Source of the DNA: Caballeronia pedi
GTDB taxonomy: Bacteria > Pseudomonadota > Gammaproteobacteria > Burkholderiales > Burkholderiaceae
NCBI RefSeq assembly: GCF_001544915.2
Contig: NZ_FCOE02000013.1
Location: 124,001 to 188,000 of the forward strand
Length of the DNA: 64,000 nt
Direction: 5' to 3'
In this document: positions 1 through 7,586 of the stretch, in pieces
Position numbering within the stretch: position 1 is the stretch's first letter
Layout: the number at the start of each line of letters is the position of its first letter
The notes under the pieces: model-generated
What the model saw: the letters and a program-made list of their open reading frames with translations, nothing else
Told to the model about the DNA's origin: nothing
Databases searched by the model: none
Made by a program: the position numbers and the translations under genes

Positions 1-122
1 TTGCTCAACAGTCCGAGCAATCGCGGAGCCAAGTGAACCTGGCCTGTCGCGGGATCGAGCGTCACTCGGTCCACGATAGTGGTTCCGGAGCTGTACTCAA
101 TCTTCACCTTCGCCAGTTTCAT
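1..122 (-). CDS. Small unknown protein, cut by left edge
   Basis: Only the first 40 codons are present; the gene runs off the left end. The protein starts MKLAKVKIEYSSG. Its ATG overlaps the TGA of the upstream gene (ATGA, 119-122), so the two are probably translationally coupled and lie in one operon. I do not recognise the family. The reading frame and the coupled start are the evidence that it is a gene. Confidence 0.5.
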   Translation of the reverse strand, partial: MKLAKVKIEYSSGTTIVDRVTLDPATGQVHLAPRLLGLLS

Positions 123-517
123 CGACGACCTCCGCACTTCAGGTCGATTCCGCCGGCCAGACGCAAGCCGTCCAGCATCGCTCGATAGCCCGTAGGCGTT
201 TCGAGTTGTGCGAGAGCGACGTGGTTCTCGCCACCACCCGTCAGGTCGGAGCGGCCGCGCCGGGTTCTGAAGCTCAGCGCGACACCGGAACCACCTTGAC
301 GCTCGACGACGTCGACAAACAACGTCTCGGTGCGCAACGAGACCCGAACCGAAGAACTGCCGCGACGAGAATCGGTGACGACTTCGTGCGCGTGCGCCGG
401 AAGGCGCAAGTCCTGGGCGACACGCCGCAGAACGCGGGTCGCGTGACGTTGCAGAGCCGCTTTCGCGCCGGCATTGGCACTGCTGCGGTCCGCATAGAAC
501 GCTCGGGGAAATTTCAT
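119..517 (-). CDS. Hypothetical basic protein
   Basis: A 132-residue basic protein without a recognised family or membrane segment. I chose the ATG at 517 (MKFPRAFYADRS) because GAGG sits five bases before it; the frame is open further upstream but that part runs through a structured leader. The leader holds one of the seven pseudoknot-like elements (539-575). The stop overlaps the start of the next gene. The gene is the second-last visible member of a minus-strand run of small genes downstream of the PRTRC block. Confidence 0.6.
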   Translation of the reverse strand: MKFPRAFYADRSSANAGAKAALQRHATRVLRRVAQDLRLPAHAHEVVTDSRRGSSSVRVSLRTETLFVDVVERQGGSGVALSFRTRRGRSDLTGGGENHVALAQLETPTGYRAMLDGLRLAGGIDLKCGGRR

Positions 518-538
518 GATTGCCTCATATTGCAGACG

Positions 539-575
539 AGGCAGGTCCCTTTGCGGGGAGCCTGCCCCGCAAGGG
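539..575 (-). promoter_or_regulatory. Leader pseudoknot element, copy 1
   Basis: Read on the minus strand: an 8-bp stem (565-572 with 551-558) closes a 6-base loop. The loop region (561-566, GGCAGG on the minus strand) is complementary to CCTGCC further 3' (540-545). It ends about 22 bases before the start at 517. Same layout as the elements at 1423, 1798, 9279, 14708, 25762 and 28980, with different base pairs. Confidence 0.6.
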
Positions 576-625
576 TTGGCGCGGTTTTCACCGCGCATTC
601 AGAAGATGCGTACTGCGATGCCCGA

Positions 626-910
626 TTAGAGGAATCGCGCCTTGTAAGCGTCGAGCGCAGGCTCCAAGCGTTTGAAGCTCGCGTCGCCGTAACCGTCGCT
701 GATCCGCCCAACCTCCGCGAACATATGCGGCCGCGCGCCCAACGGGTTGAACTCCGGGTGAGACACGATCGCCGTGAACTCGTCAACGTCGCCCGCTTGC
801 GCAGCGACTTCCACGGAAAGCATTCCGTAGAAGTTCTTGCCGTTGACATCGTTGGTCGAAGCGTCCCAGCCGCTGGTCTGCCCGTGGGTGATCAATTGAT
901 AGTGGTTCAT
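626..910 (-). CDS. Hypothetical protein
   Basis: A 94-residue soluble protein, slightly acidic, starting MNHYQLITHGQTSG. No family is recognised. It lies 33 bases downstream of the lipoprotein gene in the same direction. The Shine-Dalgarno sequence is weak (GGATGAA region), so it may rely on translation of the upstream gene. The amino-acid composition is normal and not arginine-rich, unlike the overlapping frames, which supports it as the real coding frame. Confidence 0.6.
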   Translation of the reverse strand: MNHYQLITHGQTSGWDASTNDVNGKNFYGMLSVEVAAQAGDVDEFTAIVSHPEFNPLGARPHMFAEVGRISDGYGDASFKRLEPALDAYKARFL

Positions 911-943
911 CGATGGTTCATCCAGTCGAGGCGTCGCCGCCAG

Positions 944-1429
944 TTAGTGGGTGATCCGGTAGCCGGACCCATTCGAGACGAAAAACACCTGCTGACCAGC
1001 AGCGAACTGCTGATCGTCGACCTGTGTAACGACCACGGTCTGACCGTTGGCGCGACGAAGGAAAACCTCGACACCGCTGTGGCGAGACATAGCGGCGCTT
1101 ACGCGCTGAGCCACCAACCCGGAGACGGAGCCGGAAAGCGCGCCGGCGACATAGCGGCCGCTACCGTCGCCGATCACTTGCGAGCCCAGGAAGGCACCCG
1201 CTGCTGCACTCACGAACGATGCAATGCCCGACGAGCCGGAATTGCTCTCGATGGTGATCGGACGCACGCGCAGGATGGTTGCCTGCTCGAATTGGCCGAT
1301 GCGTTGAACGTCGTAGTGCTGGTACGTATTGGGCGAACCGAAGTCCGCCGTGGCGCACCCGGAGAGCATGCAGACGAGGATGAAACTGGAGATGAGCTTG
1401 AAGATGGTTGCCTCAACGAAACCGGGCAA
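944..1429 (-). CDS. Glycine-zipper outer-membrane lipoprotein
   Basis: About 160 residues. A short hydrophobic signal ends in a lipobox (LSGC), so the protein should be lipidated and anchored in the envelope. The middle is rich in small residues with spaced glycines (GAFLGSQVIGDGSGRYVAGA), a glycine-zipper pattern as in SlyB/Pcp-type lipoproteins; the C-terminal part matches the same family in style. The start is unclear: a TTG lies at 1429, while a good GAGG site stands before an ATC codon at 1405, in exactly the context used for ATG at 517. Role on the plasmid unknown; surface exclusion or envelope stabilisation is only a guess. Confidence 0.65.
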   Translation of the reverse strand: MPGFVEATIFKLISSFILVCMLSGCATADFGSPNTYQHYDVQRIGQFEQATILRVRPITIESNSGSSGIASFVSAAAGAFLGSQVIGDGSGRYVAGALSGSVSGLVAQRVSAAMSRHSGVEVFLRRANGQTVVVTQVDDQQFAAGQQVFFVSNGSGYRITH

Positions 1430-1456
1430 CCGAACCCGTCAGGGTGGTCGCCCTGA
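1423..1456 (-). promoter_or_regulatory. Leader pseudoknot element, copy 2
   Basis: Minus-strand hairpin TCAGGG/CCCTGA (1451-1456 with 1439-1444). GGGCGACC (1446-1453) can instead pair with GGTTGCCC (1424-1431), seven Watson-Crick pairs and one G-U. It overlaps the TTG at 1429, which speaks for a translation start further downstream at 1405. Confidence 0.5.
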
Positions 1457-1530
1457 TGGAGAAGAATCGGAAGGAGAAACGAAAAAACGGCGTCCAGTGC
1501 AAGGCGACTGGACGCGTCATTTACAAAGGC

Positions 1531-1776
1531 CTACGAGGCGGCATGGCAGAGGTGATGCAGTCTGACACGACCGCTTTGCACCAGATGCCGTTCGGCGCTG
1601 GGGTTGAGCGAGTAGTCCCAATACACCATTGCCGTGCCGTCGCTCCACACCGAATGAATGCGTCCGGTGTACAACTGCGGCGGGCTGGCCTCGACGTCCT
1701 GACCGACCACACGATGATTCGCCATGAAACCGTTCTTGCTGGAAACCTTGACGACAGGTGCGAAATTGAGAGACAT
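1531..1776 (-). CDS. Small hypothetical protein
   Basis: An 81-residue protein, MSLNFAPVVKVSS..., with a good TAGGAG ribosome binding site seven bases before the ATG. The middle (RIHSVWSDGTAMVYWDY) looks like a small beta-barrel or Tudor/KOW-like segment, but I cannot assign a family. Directly upstream lies pseudoknot element copy 3. It is transcribed in the same direction as the lipoprotein gene, about 100 bases upstream of it. Confidence 0.6.
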   Translation of the reverse strand: MSLNFAPVVKVSSKNGFMANHRVVGQDVEASPPQLYTGRIHSVWSDGTAMVYWDYSLNPSAERHLVQSGRVRLHHLCHAAS

Positions 1777-1797
1777 AGACAGCTCCTAAAAAATAAT

Positions 1798-1833
1798 GGG
1801 AGCTGTCTCCCGGAGGGATAAGCTCCCAACGGG
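1798..1833 (-). promoter_or_regulatory. Leader pseudoknot element, copy 3
   Basis: Minus strand: CCCG/CGGG (1830-1833 with 1809-1812) and GGGA/TCCC form the hairpin. GGGAGCT (1821-1827) is perfectly complementary to AGCTCCC (1798-1804) just 3'. A run of T on the minus strand follows before the TAGGAG site of the gene starting at 1776. Confidence 0.6.
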
Positions 1834-2468
1834 ACGAAAAAAGGCGATCAACGAGGGTCGCCAGAAGATTGCCGTCGTAGGCGGCTGGAGAGGAGCTCGT
1901 CCTCCAGCACGCTGGAGGGGTAGGTCGATGCGCTGGAAGCGCGGAGAATACGGCCAGTCTACTGGGCGACATACGAAAGAGGTCATCGAAAGCTCGCCTT
2001 TTCACCACCTCTTTCTGTCATCGCCTTCGAAACCTGAGCCAGCAGATCAGGCAAGTCTCCGCCTAGTAACCAGAACGAGTGCGGTTGCGATTGTACGAGC
2101 CCCGCGTCCGCTCGGCCTATCGCTAAGGGATGAAGCTTGACGGGCAAAAAAAATGACAATGAGACACACCCACAAACCAAGACACGCCGACATCGCGGCA
2201 CGACTGCCTCTTTTGCAGGCCTTGCAAATCCTTCGCCTGCGGCGGCGCCTCTCGCAGTACTCCGATCCCTACAGAATTGCGAAGTAGCGCACATACGCAG
2301 ACTTTCGTTTCGGCAGCGTCTCGCTCGCAAACGTTTTCTCTCGTTACATTGGACCTGATCGATCTCGACTGTTCCCTCTAACCTTAATGGTATAAACATT
2401 GCGTCTATCGTCGGCCCGCCACAAAACCAACTATTTGACATTGCACGGCGCGGCCCACGGGGAAAGCA
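1834..2468. other. Intergenic region, nothing recognised
   Basis: About 630 bases between a minus-strand gene and a plus-strand small gene. Open frames here are arginine/serine-rich and look like shadows. I see no convincing promoter, repeat or gene. Confidence 0.4.
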
Positions 2469-2738
2469 TTGAATAAGACCAAGCAGCCGAAGCGAGCAAC
2501 GGGGCTCGCCGACCGCGAACTCGCGCATCTCGAAACAATGTTCAACGGATTCCGTCAACGCGTCGACGCATTCACGCGCCTGCCGGCCGACTATTGGGTC
2601 GCGCGGATCAACCGGATTGAAGACGAATATGCGCTTGTCGTCACCCAGCAAAGGCGTCTGGCCGCGCTGATGCGACACCTTGAAACTATGAAGTCTAAGC
2701 TTCGCCAATTCGAGGAATGTGCTGCCTTTGCGGCGTAG
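2469..2738 (+). CDS. Small helical hypothetical protein
   Basis: An 89-residue, charged, mainly helical protein without a recognised family. The frame opens with TTG at 2469; GGGGAAAG lies very close in front, so the start is uncertain. Codon third positions are G/C-rich as in neighbouring genes, and the composition (ADRELAHLETMF..., QRRLAALMRHLET) suggests a coiled coil. It is on the plus strand between two minus-strand blocks and is not part of the PRTRC operon. Confidence 0.45.
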   Translation: MNKTKQPKRATGLADRELAHLETMFNGFRQRVDAFTRLPADYWVARINRIEDEYALVVTQQRRLAALMRHLETMKSKLRQFEECAAFAA

Positions 2739-2804
2739 GCTTGGACGACTTTGACTTTTCCGCGCCGATGCGAAGTCGATCAGTATCAATAAATCGCCTG
2801 CGCC

Positions 2805-3035
2805 ATGCTTCAGACCATCGTCGTCTGGATGGCCGACCGTGCGCCCGACGCCAAACGCCGGACGCCCGACGAAGCAGAATTGCTCGCAAGCGTGCGCCGC
2901 CGCGTCGCCCCCGCAGTCGGTATCGAGATCGGCTACACGAGCGCCACCGATGCGATGCGCCGGTACGACGAATTGCTGGCGCAGCGTTCGCCCGCGCCCG
3001 CCGCGGACCTACCAGCACAAGCGAGCTTCGATTGA
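2805..3035 (+). CDS. Small hypothetical protein
   Basis: A 76-residue protein, MLQTIVVWMADRAP..., following the 2469 gene on the same strand. No family is recognised. The sequence has an ordinary composition and ends in an Ala/Pro-rich tail. No clear Shine-Dalgarno sequence is visible. Support is moderate: plausible codon use and position, but no homology claim can be made. Confidence 0.4.
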   Translation: MLQTIVVWMADRAPDAKRRTPDEAELLASVRRRVAPAVGIEIGYTSATDAMRRYDELLAQRSPAPAADLPAQASFD

Positions 3036-3256
3036 GTGTGGCGTCTGTTCCAAAAGTCTAGGCAAGACACAGCGATAACTGCACGTCAGCCGCAAAGAAC
3101 GCAGGGGCGGGCGCCGCGCCTTCGCGTGCCGCCGCCACCTCCCACTGCATTTGCGAATCGCAAAAGGCGCTCAGACCATACAACAATCGGTCCGTGTCCT
3201 CGCGGTTCAGCAAGTCGCCGAAGGCAAAGCTGAGGCCGGCGCCGGTTCGCTAAGAC

Positions 3257-3277
3257 GCCGCCCCTCAACGGGGCGGC
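3257..3277 (-). terminator. Hairpin downstream of PRTRC ThiF gene
   Basis: Eight-bp GC stem GCCGCCCC/GGGGCGGC with a five-base loop, 15 bases after the ThiF stop on the minus strand. No U-run follows (GTCTTAG), so it may be an mRNA end-stabilising hairpin rather than an efficient terminator. Confidence 0.45.
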
Positions 3278-3291
3278 TTCGGGAGAAACAT

Positions 3292-4125
3292 CTAAGCGGC
3301 GAGCGCGGCCTTTCGGCTTTTCTTCGCCTTCTTGGTGGGCTTCTTCGGGACTTCATATCCGAAGCGCGTCCACGCGGCCGGGTCCAGCGGGATCGGATTC
3401 GTGCGCCCCGTCGCGAGGTTCACGAACACGCCCGAGAACGGAATTGCACCGGTACGAAACATGGTCCAGAGCATGTTGAACGCTTGGACCGCGATGGCCT
3501 GGTTGATGACCAGAGACTGCTTGCGCAGCGCCTCAGCCATGGAACACGACTGTGTTTCGTCTTTCGCATCGAGCTTGGCGTCGAGCAAATCCGGAAACAA
3601 CTCACCAACATGAGGCAACCGCTCCGGATGTTTCTGCGCGTAGCTCTTGCCACAGATCTGACCAATGACGACTTGGCCGCGATCGGTGTCGTTGCCGCAG
3701 TCGAGGTAATACGCTTCGGTGGGCTGCGCCGCGCTGACGATCGCGCACCGAGCGGCACGTGTATCCACGCAGCCGACCACCAGATCGACGTTGTAAAGCG
3801 GCTCACCTGGACCGAACCGGCGAGCTTCCGCCCGCCAGTTCGTGCCCATCAACGCATTGAGCCGATTGACGATGAGCGAGGCTTTGTACTCACCCACGTC
3901 GTTGGGGTAAAAGCCCTGACGGCCAACGTTGGTCGGACTGACCGTGTCGTCGTCGAACACCGTGCAGTCGATGCCGCCGGGGTGCCCGAGCTCCAGCATG
4001 GCGTGGTGCAGCCGCGCGAGGCTCGGAAGCACCGCACTGCCGGTGCCCCCTGCGCCGACCACGACCACGTTCCAGCTTCGCTCAATCATCCGCGAAGGAA
4101 GCAGATGACGGATGGCGCTTGTCAT
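3292..4125 (-). CDS. PRTRC system ThiF/E1-like protein
   Basis: A 277-residue ThiF/MoeB/E1-superfamily protein. A Rossmann nucleotide-binding loop GAGGTGS lies at 24-30, followed by DDD...NVGRQ (58-70) with the arginine of the adenylation site, and CVDT at 119-122. This is the E1-like family that defines PRTRC clusters (ParB-related, ThiF-related cassette). It should adenylate the C-terminus of a ubiquitin-like partner, most likely protein C. The C-terminus is lysine-rich (KKPTKKAKKSRK). The ATG overlaps the TGA of protein A (ATGA, 4122-4125), so expression is coupled. It is the last gene of the PRTRC block. Substrate and biological role are unknown. Confidence 0.85.
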   Translation of the reverse strand: MTSAIRHLLPSRMIERSWNVVVVGAGGTGSAVLPSLARLHHAMLELGHPGGIDCTVFDDDTVSPTNVGRQGFYPNDVGEYKASLIVNRLNALMGTNWRAEARRFGPGEPLYNVDLVVGCVDTRAARCAIVSAAQPTEAYYLDCGNDTDRGQVVIGQICGKSYAQKHPERLPHVGELFPDLLDAKLDAKDETQSCSMAEALRKQSLVINQAIAVQAFNMLWTMFRTGAIPFSGVFVNLATGRTNPIPLDPAAWTRFGYEVPKKPTKKAKKSRKAALAA

Positions 4126-4778
4126 GCCGCCTCCTTCAGCTTGGCCGCCGCATACCAACTGCTCGGCACGCGTTCGACGTCTTCGAAGATGCCCTTCGCA
4201 CACAGCCGCATCGCCATGCTGGGAACCGATGATGCGCAGTTCCCAACGACGAACGCGAATTTCGTCTCTTGCCGGTCATCTTCGTCATCTGTCGACGAGA
4301 AGAAGGCCGGGTGAGCACCATGCGAATGGCAGTCGATCACGCGCAGTTCGCCCGCGAAAAGCTCCGGCCGCTCGTACTTCAGCGTTCCGGTGCCCTGCGA
4401 AAGCACCCTTACGGGTGCGAGACGAAACTGCTTGGTTTCGACGTTCCAGACGATCCACGCACCCGTTTCCAGTGGATGCGCGGCTCGTGCCATAGCGACG
4501 AAGTCGCCGATCAGTTCCGGCGGCACCGTGCCACAGCGCAGCACCGTCGATTCGACCACTCGCCCATAGGGAATCGCAGTCGGAACCGTATAGTGCGCAA
4601 CGCGGCGAACGACAGACAGCCACGGCAGATCGATTTCTATGAAGACGCCGTTCTCGCCGATCAGCAATCGCTCGCCCGCCGACTGCATGGGCGGCCCCGG
4701 CTCGCGCCGGGGCACCATGACAGTCGGAAACGAGCGCTGAAGCGCGGCATCACCCGCATTCAAACCACCAGCATTCAT
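4122..4778 (-). CDS. PRTRC system protein A (JAMM-motif protein)
   Basis: A 218-residue PRTRC protein A. A JAB/MPN+ metalloprotease signature is visible: His151-x-His153-x7-Ser161-x2-Asp164 (HSHG...SSTD), the zinc ligands of JAMM isopeptidases. An upstream acidic residue that would complete the site is probably Glu76 (VVEST) or nearby, which is inference. In the predicted PRTRC ubiquitin-like pathway this protein would trim the modifier or remove it from targets. The stop overlaps the start of ThiF, and its start overlaps the end of protein B, so A, B and ThiF form a tightly coupled unit. Confidence 0.85.
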   Translation of the reverse strand: MNAGGLNAGDAALQRSFPTVMVPRREPGPPMQSAGERLLIGENGVFIEIDLPWLSVVRRVAHYTVPTAIPYGRVVESTVLRCGTVPPELIGDFVAMARAAHPLETGAWIVWNVETKQFRLAPVRVLSQGTGTLKYERPELFAGELRVIDCHSHGAHPAFFSSTDDEDDRQETKFAFVVGNCASSVPSMAMRLCAKGIFEDVERVPSSWYAAAKLKEAA

Positions 4779-5506
4779 TTCAAATCTCCTTTTTTGCTGG
4801 CGATCAGCTCAGCGAGAGTAGTGTCCATGGGCACGAGCGCCTCTTTCGGGAACTGCTCGCCGTAGTTGCCGTCGAGCATTTCCTTCCAGAATGCGAACTC
4901 CCCCTTCGGATGCGAAACACGTGTGTTGCCGTGATTGGGGTGGGTGAAGGCAGATTGGAAAAATCCGCTCTCCCATCCCGCGATCGATTCGACGTCGATG
5001 CGCTTGGGCACATGAGCCGATCCGATGCAAATCCGCCCCCAGTCCCAGGTGTTAAAGTAAGGCGGTTCGTGCAGCTTCGATGAAGGCGTTGGCCGGCTGT
5101 CTTCCTGCAGCGCGAACACGGAAAACCCGTTCGAAGCTGCACGGAACACCAACCCTGGATGCGGGACGACCGCACTGCGCCGCCCGATCTCCTGGCAATC
5201 GAAGAAGACTCTTCGCATCGCTGGTCTGCACCACCACATCACCGCCTCTTGCGACACTGCGAGCACCGTCTCAGGCAGAAATTCGGCCTTCGGCGCCGCG
5301 TTCTGAGCCAGGTCGCGCAAGCAATCGATGAGCGCCATGCGGTCGATCGGCCTGCCTGCACCGATCGTCGCCCGCCCGGTTTTTCCTTGCGTCACCGGAT
5401 GAACGGTGCCGTAGACAGCGCTGCGGTCCTGACGGCCGTACAGCAAGATCGCACTGACTGCCGCGAGTTCATCGACGCGGTCCGAGTCGATATCAAGCCC
5501 TTTCAT
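4775..5506 (-). CDS. PRTRC system protein B (E2-like)
   Basis: A 243-residue PRTRC protein B. The stretch YFNTWDWGRICIGSAHVP (150-167) resembles the eukaryotic E2 active-site region (N...G-x-I/V-C-L); Cys160 is the candidate catalytic cysteine. Prokaryotic E2-like families were described in such operons by comparative genomics, and this one is usually grouped with them; that is established only by prediction. I chose ATG 5506 (MKGLDIDSD) because GAGGAG precedes it; the longer frame is arginine-rich and overlaps protein F. The gene ends in a 4-base overlap with protein A. Confidence 0.85.
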   Translation of the reverse strand: MKGLDIDSDRVDELAAVSAILLYGRQDRSAVYGTVHPVTQGKTGRATIGAGRPIDRMALIDCLRDLAQNAAPKAEFLPETVLAVSQEAVMWWCRPAMRRVFFDCQEIGRRSAVVPHPGLVFRAASNGFSVFALQEDSRPTPSSKLHEPPYFNTWDWGRICIGSAHVPKRIDVESIAGWESGFFQSAFTHPNHGNTRVSHPKGEFAFWKEMLDGNYGEQFPKEALVPMDTTLAELIASKKGDLK

Positions 5507-5519
5507 ACAAAACTCCTCG

Positions 5520-6659
5520 TTATGCCGCGAGACACGCGATGACGCGGTCCAGTTGGCCAAGAATGGATAAGCCCTGCGACCAGTTCGCGTACTGCTTGCG
5601 GATGGCTTCAGGCGTAGAGGCAAGCGGCGTAAAGCCGTAATACGTCGTACCGTCGCCGGCGCTGGCGAGGTGCTCATAGTGCGAATCGAGCACTTCACCC
5701 ACGCGACTGTCGTTCTGCACCGTGAGCGTGGCGGCTGCATAAGCGCATTGAGGCCGATACTCGCAACCGAAGAGGTCGCGACTGCCCACCCGCTGCAGCA
5801 TCAGCGAGAGCTTCTCCAGCTCCGCACAGATGCGGCGCGTGCGGCCGGAGGTAACGCGCTGAAGCCGCCTGAGCGCGGCGACGCCAAGCGCCCGTTGAGG
5901 CAAATAGCGGCGGCTCGTCGCGTGCCACCGGCAGACGTCCATGTCGTCAGGACAAAGCTGCGGACGCACGACGGATGGGAGGTAATGTTCGATCTCCGCT
6001 TCGTCCTCGCCGAAGCGGTCGGTCAGCATCTCGCGCGCTTCCTTGTCGGTCGCTTGCGGATCGCCATCCCAGAACCACGAAGCGAACTCGCCCAGGAACT
6101 CATCAGGCGTTCTCACCCACATCGTGCGTCCGGCTGCACGATTGATGAGAACCAATGCCGTCGACACCAACCGCGGATGAACACTCCGAAGTTCGGCCGC
6201 ACGCCTGCCGATCTCGAAGATGTTTTCCTCTGCTATCTCAATGCCGAGATAGACAGGCGAGGTCGGATTGAAGTCGCTGCGGTCCTCCTGATACTGGACG
6301 ACGTCTTGCACCGCCTGGACGTCGCACAGTACGAAGTCAAAACCGAGGCAGTCCAAACGCGGCGTATGACGCTTGGCCCACGCAAAAAAACCGTGGGCAA
6401 GCGCGTCACCCGCGCCTTTGAACTCCGGTACATCGCGCGGCCTCAGCACGCCAGAATTGAACTGGGCAGCGATGAGACTGGCGACATCCTTTTCGGCGTT
6501 CCAGCGCATCACTGCACGCGCTTTGACGTCCGAGCCGATGGCCGGCAGGCTTAGAAAATCATGGGTAACTCGACGTCCGGCAACGGGAGCGCGTCGCGAT
6601 TGCCAAGACTCTCCCGAGACAGCGACTTCTGCACCAGACGGGCGAGGATCGAAGAACAT
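5520..6659 (-). CDS. PRTRC system protein F
   Basis: A 379-residue soluble protein matching PRTRC protein F in length, position and style. No catalytic motif can be named. Conserved-looking stretches include CDVQAVQDVVQYQ and a cysteine pair near the C-terminal third (FGCEYRPQCAYAAA). The ATG at 6659 has AAGGAG eight bases upstream. An intrinsic-terminator hairpin with an eight-base T-run lies only 20 bases before the start, leaving no room for a promoter, so the gene must be reached by readthrough from protein C. Function unknown. Confidence 0.8.
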   Translation of the reverse strand: MFFDPRPSGAEVAVSGESWQSRRAPVAGRRVTHDFLSLPAIGSDVKARAVMRWNAEKDVASLIAAQFNSGVLRPRDVPEFKGAGDALAHGFFAWAKRHTPRLDCLGFDFVLCDVQAVQDVVQYQEDRSDFNPTSPVYLGIEIAEENIFEIGRRAAELRSVHPRLVSTALVLINRAAGRTMWVRTPDEFLGEFASWFWDGDPQATDKEAREMLTDRFGEDEAEIEHYLPSVVRPQLCPDDMDVCRWHATSRRYLPQRALGVAALRRLQRVTSGRTRRICAELEKLSLMLQRVGSRDLFGCEYRPQCAYAAATLTVQNDSRVGEVLDSHYEHLASAGDGTTYYGFTPLASTPEAIRKQYANWSQGLSILGQLDRVIACLAA

Positions 6660-6679
6660 TGCTCAATCTCCTTGTCATG

Positions 6680-6705
6680 AAAAAAAACCGCCCTTCCGGG
6701 CGGTT
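6680..6705 (-). terminator. Intrinsic terminator in leader of PRTRC F
   Basis: Minus-strand AACCGCCC-GGAA-GGGCGGTT followed by eight T. It lies between protein C (stop 6759) and the ribosome binding site of protein F (start 6659). The position suggests partial termination or attenuation within the operon. Confidence 0.8.
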
Positions 6706-6758
6706 GCTGATGGGAAAGCGCAAGGTCCGGGTCGGACAAGGCTCCAAGGAGGTCGCGC

Positions 6759-6995
6759 TTACGCATGGTCGCTGCAGGGCATGACTGCACCCTTGGCACC
6801 GGCCGCGCGCAAGAACGTGAAGCGCATCACATCGCCTTCCGTCGTCGGCCCGTCAATCGCCGCGGTCGTCAGCTCCGGATACTGCGCGGAGTAGAGATCG
6901 CGGACATCGTCGGGCGAGAAGGTCGGCCCCGGATCGGGGAACGTCACGCCGTTGTAGACGAACTCGCGCGTGAGCTTCGCAACTTGGATAGCCAT
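6759..6995 (-). CDS. PRTRC system protein C (ubiquitin-like)
   Basis: A 78-residue protein matching PRTRC protein C, a family predicted to have a ubiquitin-like beta-grasp fold. It starts MAIQVAKLTREFVYNG with AAGGAG six bases before the ATG. The pattern (beta hairpin, TFSPDDVRDLYSAQYPELTTA helix, then strands) fits a beta-grasp. The C-terminus is GAVMPCSDHA and lacks the terminal Gly-Gly of ubiquitin, so conjugation would need processing after an internal Gly (for example in GAKGAV) or may not occur. It follows protein E by ten bases and is probably co-translated. Confidence 0.8.
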   Translation of the reverse strand: MAIQVAKLTREFVYNGVTFPDPGPTFSPDDVRDLYSAQYPELTTAAIDGPTTEGDVMRFTFLRAAGAKGAVMPCSDHA

Positions 6996-7004
6996 GTCTG
7001 CTCC

Positions 7005-7493
7005 TTAGTCGAAAAGCGATGCAAGGTTGGTCCCGGTGTTAGCCGGTTCCGCCGATGCCTCTGCTGCGGACGATGCCGAAGACACAGTCGGGGCGGTGCT
7101 CTGCCCCTCAGCGTCGGCACTTCCGTCGTCATCATCGTTGTCCGCGTCGGTGCCCGATCTGCCGGGCGCCTGCAATGCTGGCTTGCTACCGCCCTTAGCC
7201 AGCGTCTTGGTCGCTTTGGAGACTTGCGTCGTCTTGGCGGCTTCGAGGATGGCGGTGGTCGCAGCAACCTGATCGGCGAGCGACGCGTGCGCGCCGGTAT
7301 AGGCCGCGAGCGCGTCGACGAAGCCCGCGTCGAGTTCGGCCGCCATCGCGGTGAGGGCAAGCGGCTGAAGCATGGCGGCGTCTTTCGCCGTGCCTTGTGG
7401 CATGACATAGACGACCATCTCTTCGCCCTTCATCTGCAAGGACAGCGTGAGCTTCGTGCAGTGACGCAGAAGCGGTTCAATCGCTACAAACAT
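7005..7493 (-). CDS. PRTRC system protein E
   Basis: A 162-residue PRTRC protein E. The N-terminal two thirds form an ordered domain (KLTLSLQMKGEEMVVYVMPQG..., typical of the family); the last 60 residues are a low-complexity Ser/Ala/Asp-rich tail that ends TNLASLFD. No enzymatic motif is visible. I chose ATG 7493 because TGGAG precedes it at good spacing. As for protein F, a terminator hairpin stands directly in front of the ribosome binding site (7505-7542), so expression depends on readthrough from the ParB-like gene. Confidence 0.8.
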   Translation of the reverse strand: MFVAIEPLLRHCTKLTLSLQMKGEEMVVYVMPQGTAKDAAMLQPLALTAMAAELDAGFVDALAAYTGAHASLADQVAATTAILEAAKTTQVSKATKTLAKGGSKPALQAPGRSGTDADNDDDDGSADAEGQSTAPTVSSASSAAEASAEPANTGTNLASLFD

Positions 7494-7504
7494 GGAAACT
7501 CCAG

Positions 7505-7542
7505 AAAAAGAAAAAAGACCGCCATCCAAAGAGTCGGCGGTC
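7505..7542 (-). terminator. Intrinsic terminator in leader of PRTRC E
   Basis: Minus-strand GACCGCC...GGCGGTC (7536-7542 with 7517-7523) followed by TTTTTTCTTTTT. It lies after the PRTRC ParB gene and ends 12 bases before the start of protein E, so it can act as terminator for the first and attenuator for the second. Confidence 0.8.
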
Positions 7543-7586
7543 TATAGAGGATGGAAACTACGTCGATGCACGGGCCAGCCGCGCGA

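Noticed and set aside
206-1456. A 416-codon plus-strand open frame
   Set aside because: It lies antisense to four minus-strand genes that have ribosome binding sites and normal composition; its protein is very Arg-rich, as expected for a shadow in GC-rich DNA.
1983-2789. A 268-codon minus-strand open frame
   Set aside because: It overlaps the more plausible plus-strand gene at 2469, is rich in Arg, Ser and Cys, and has no ribosome binding site.
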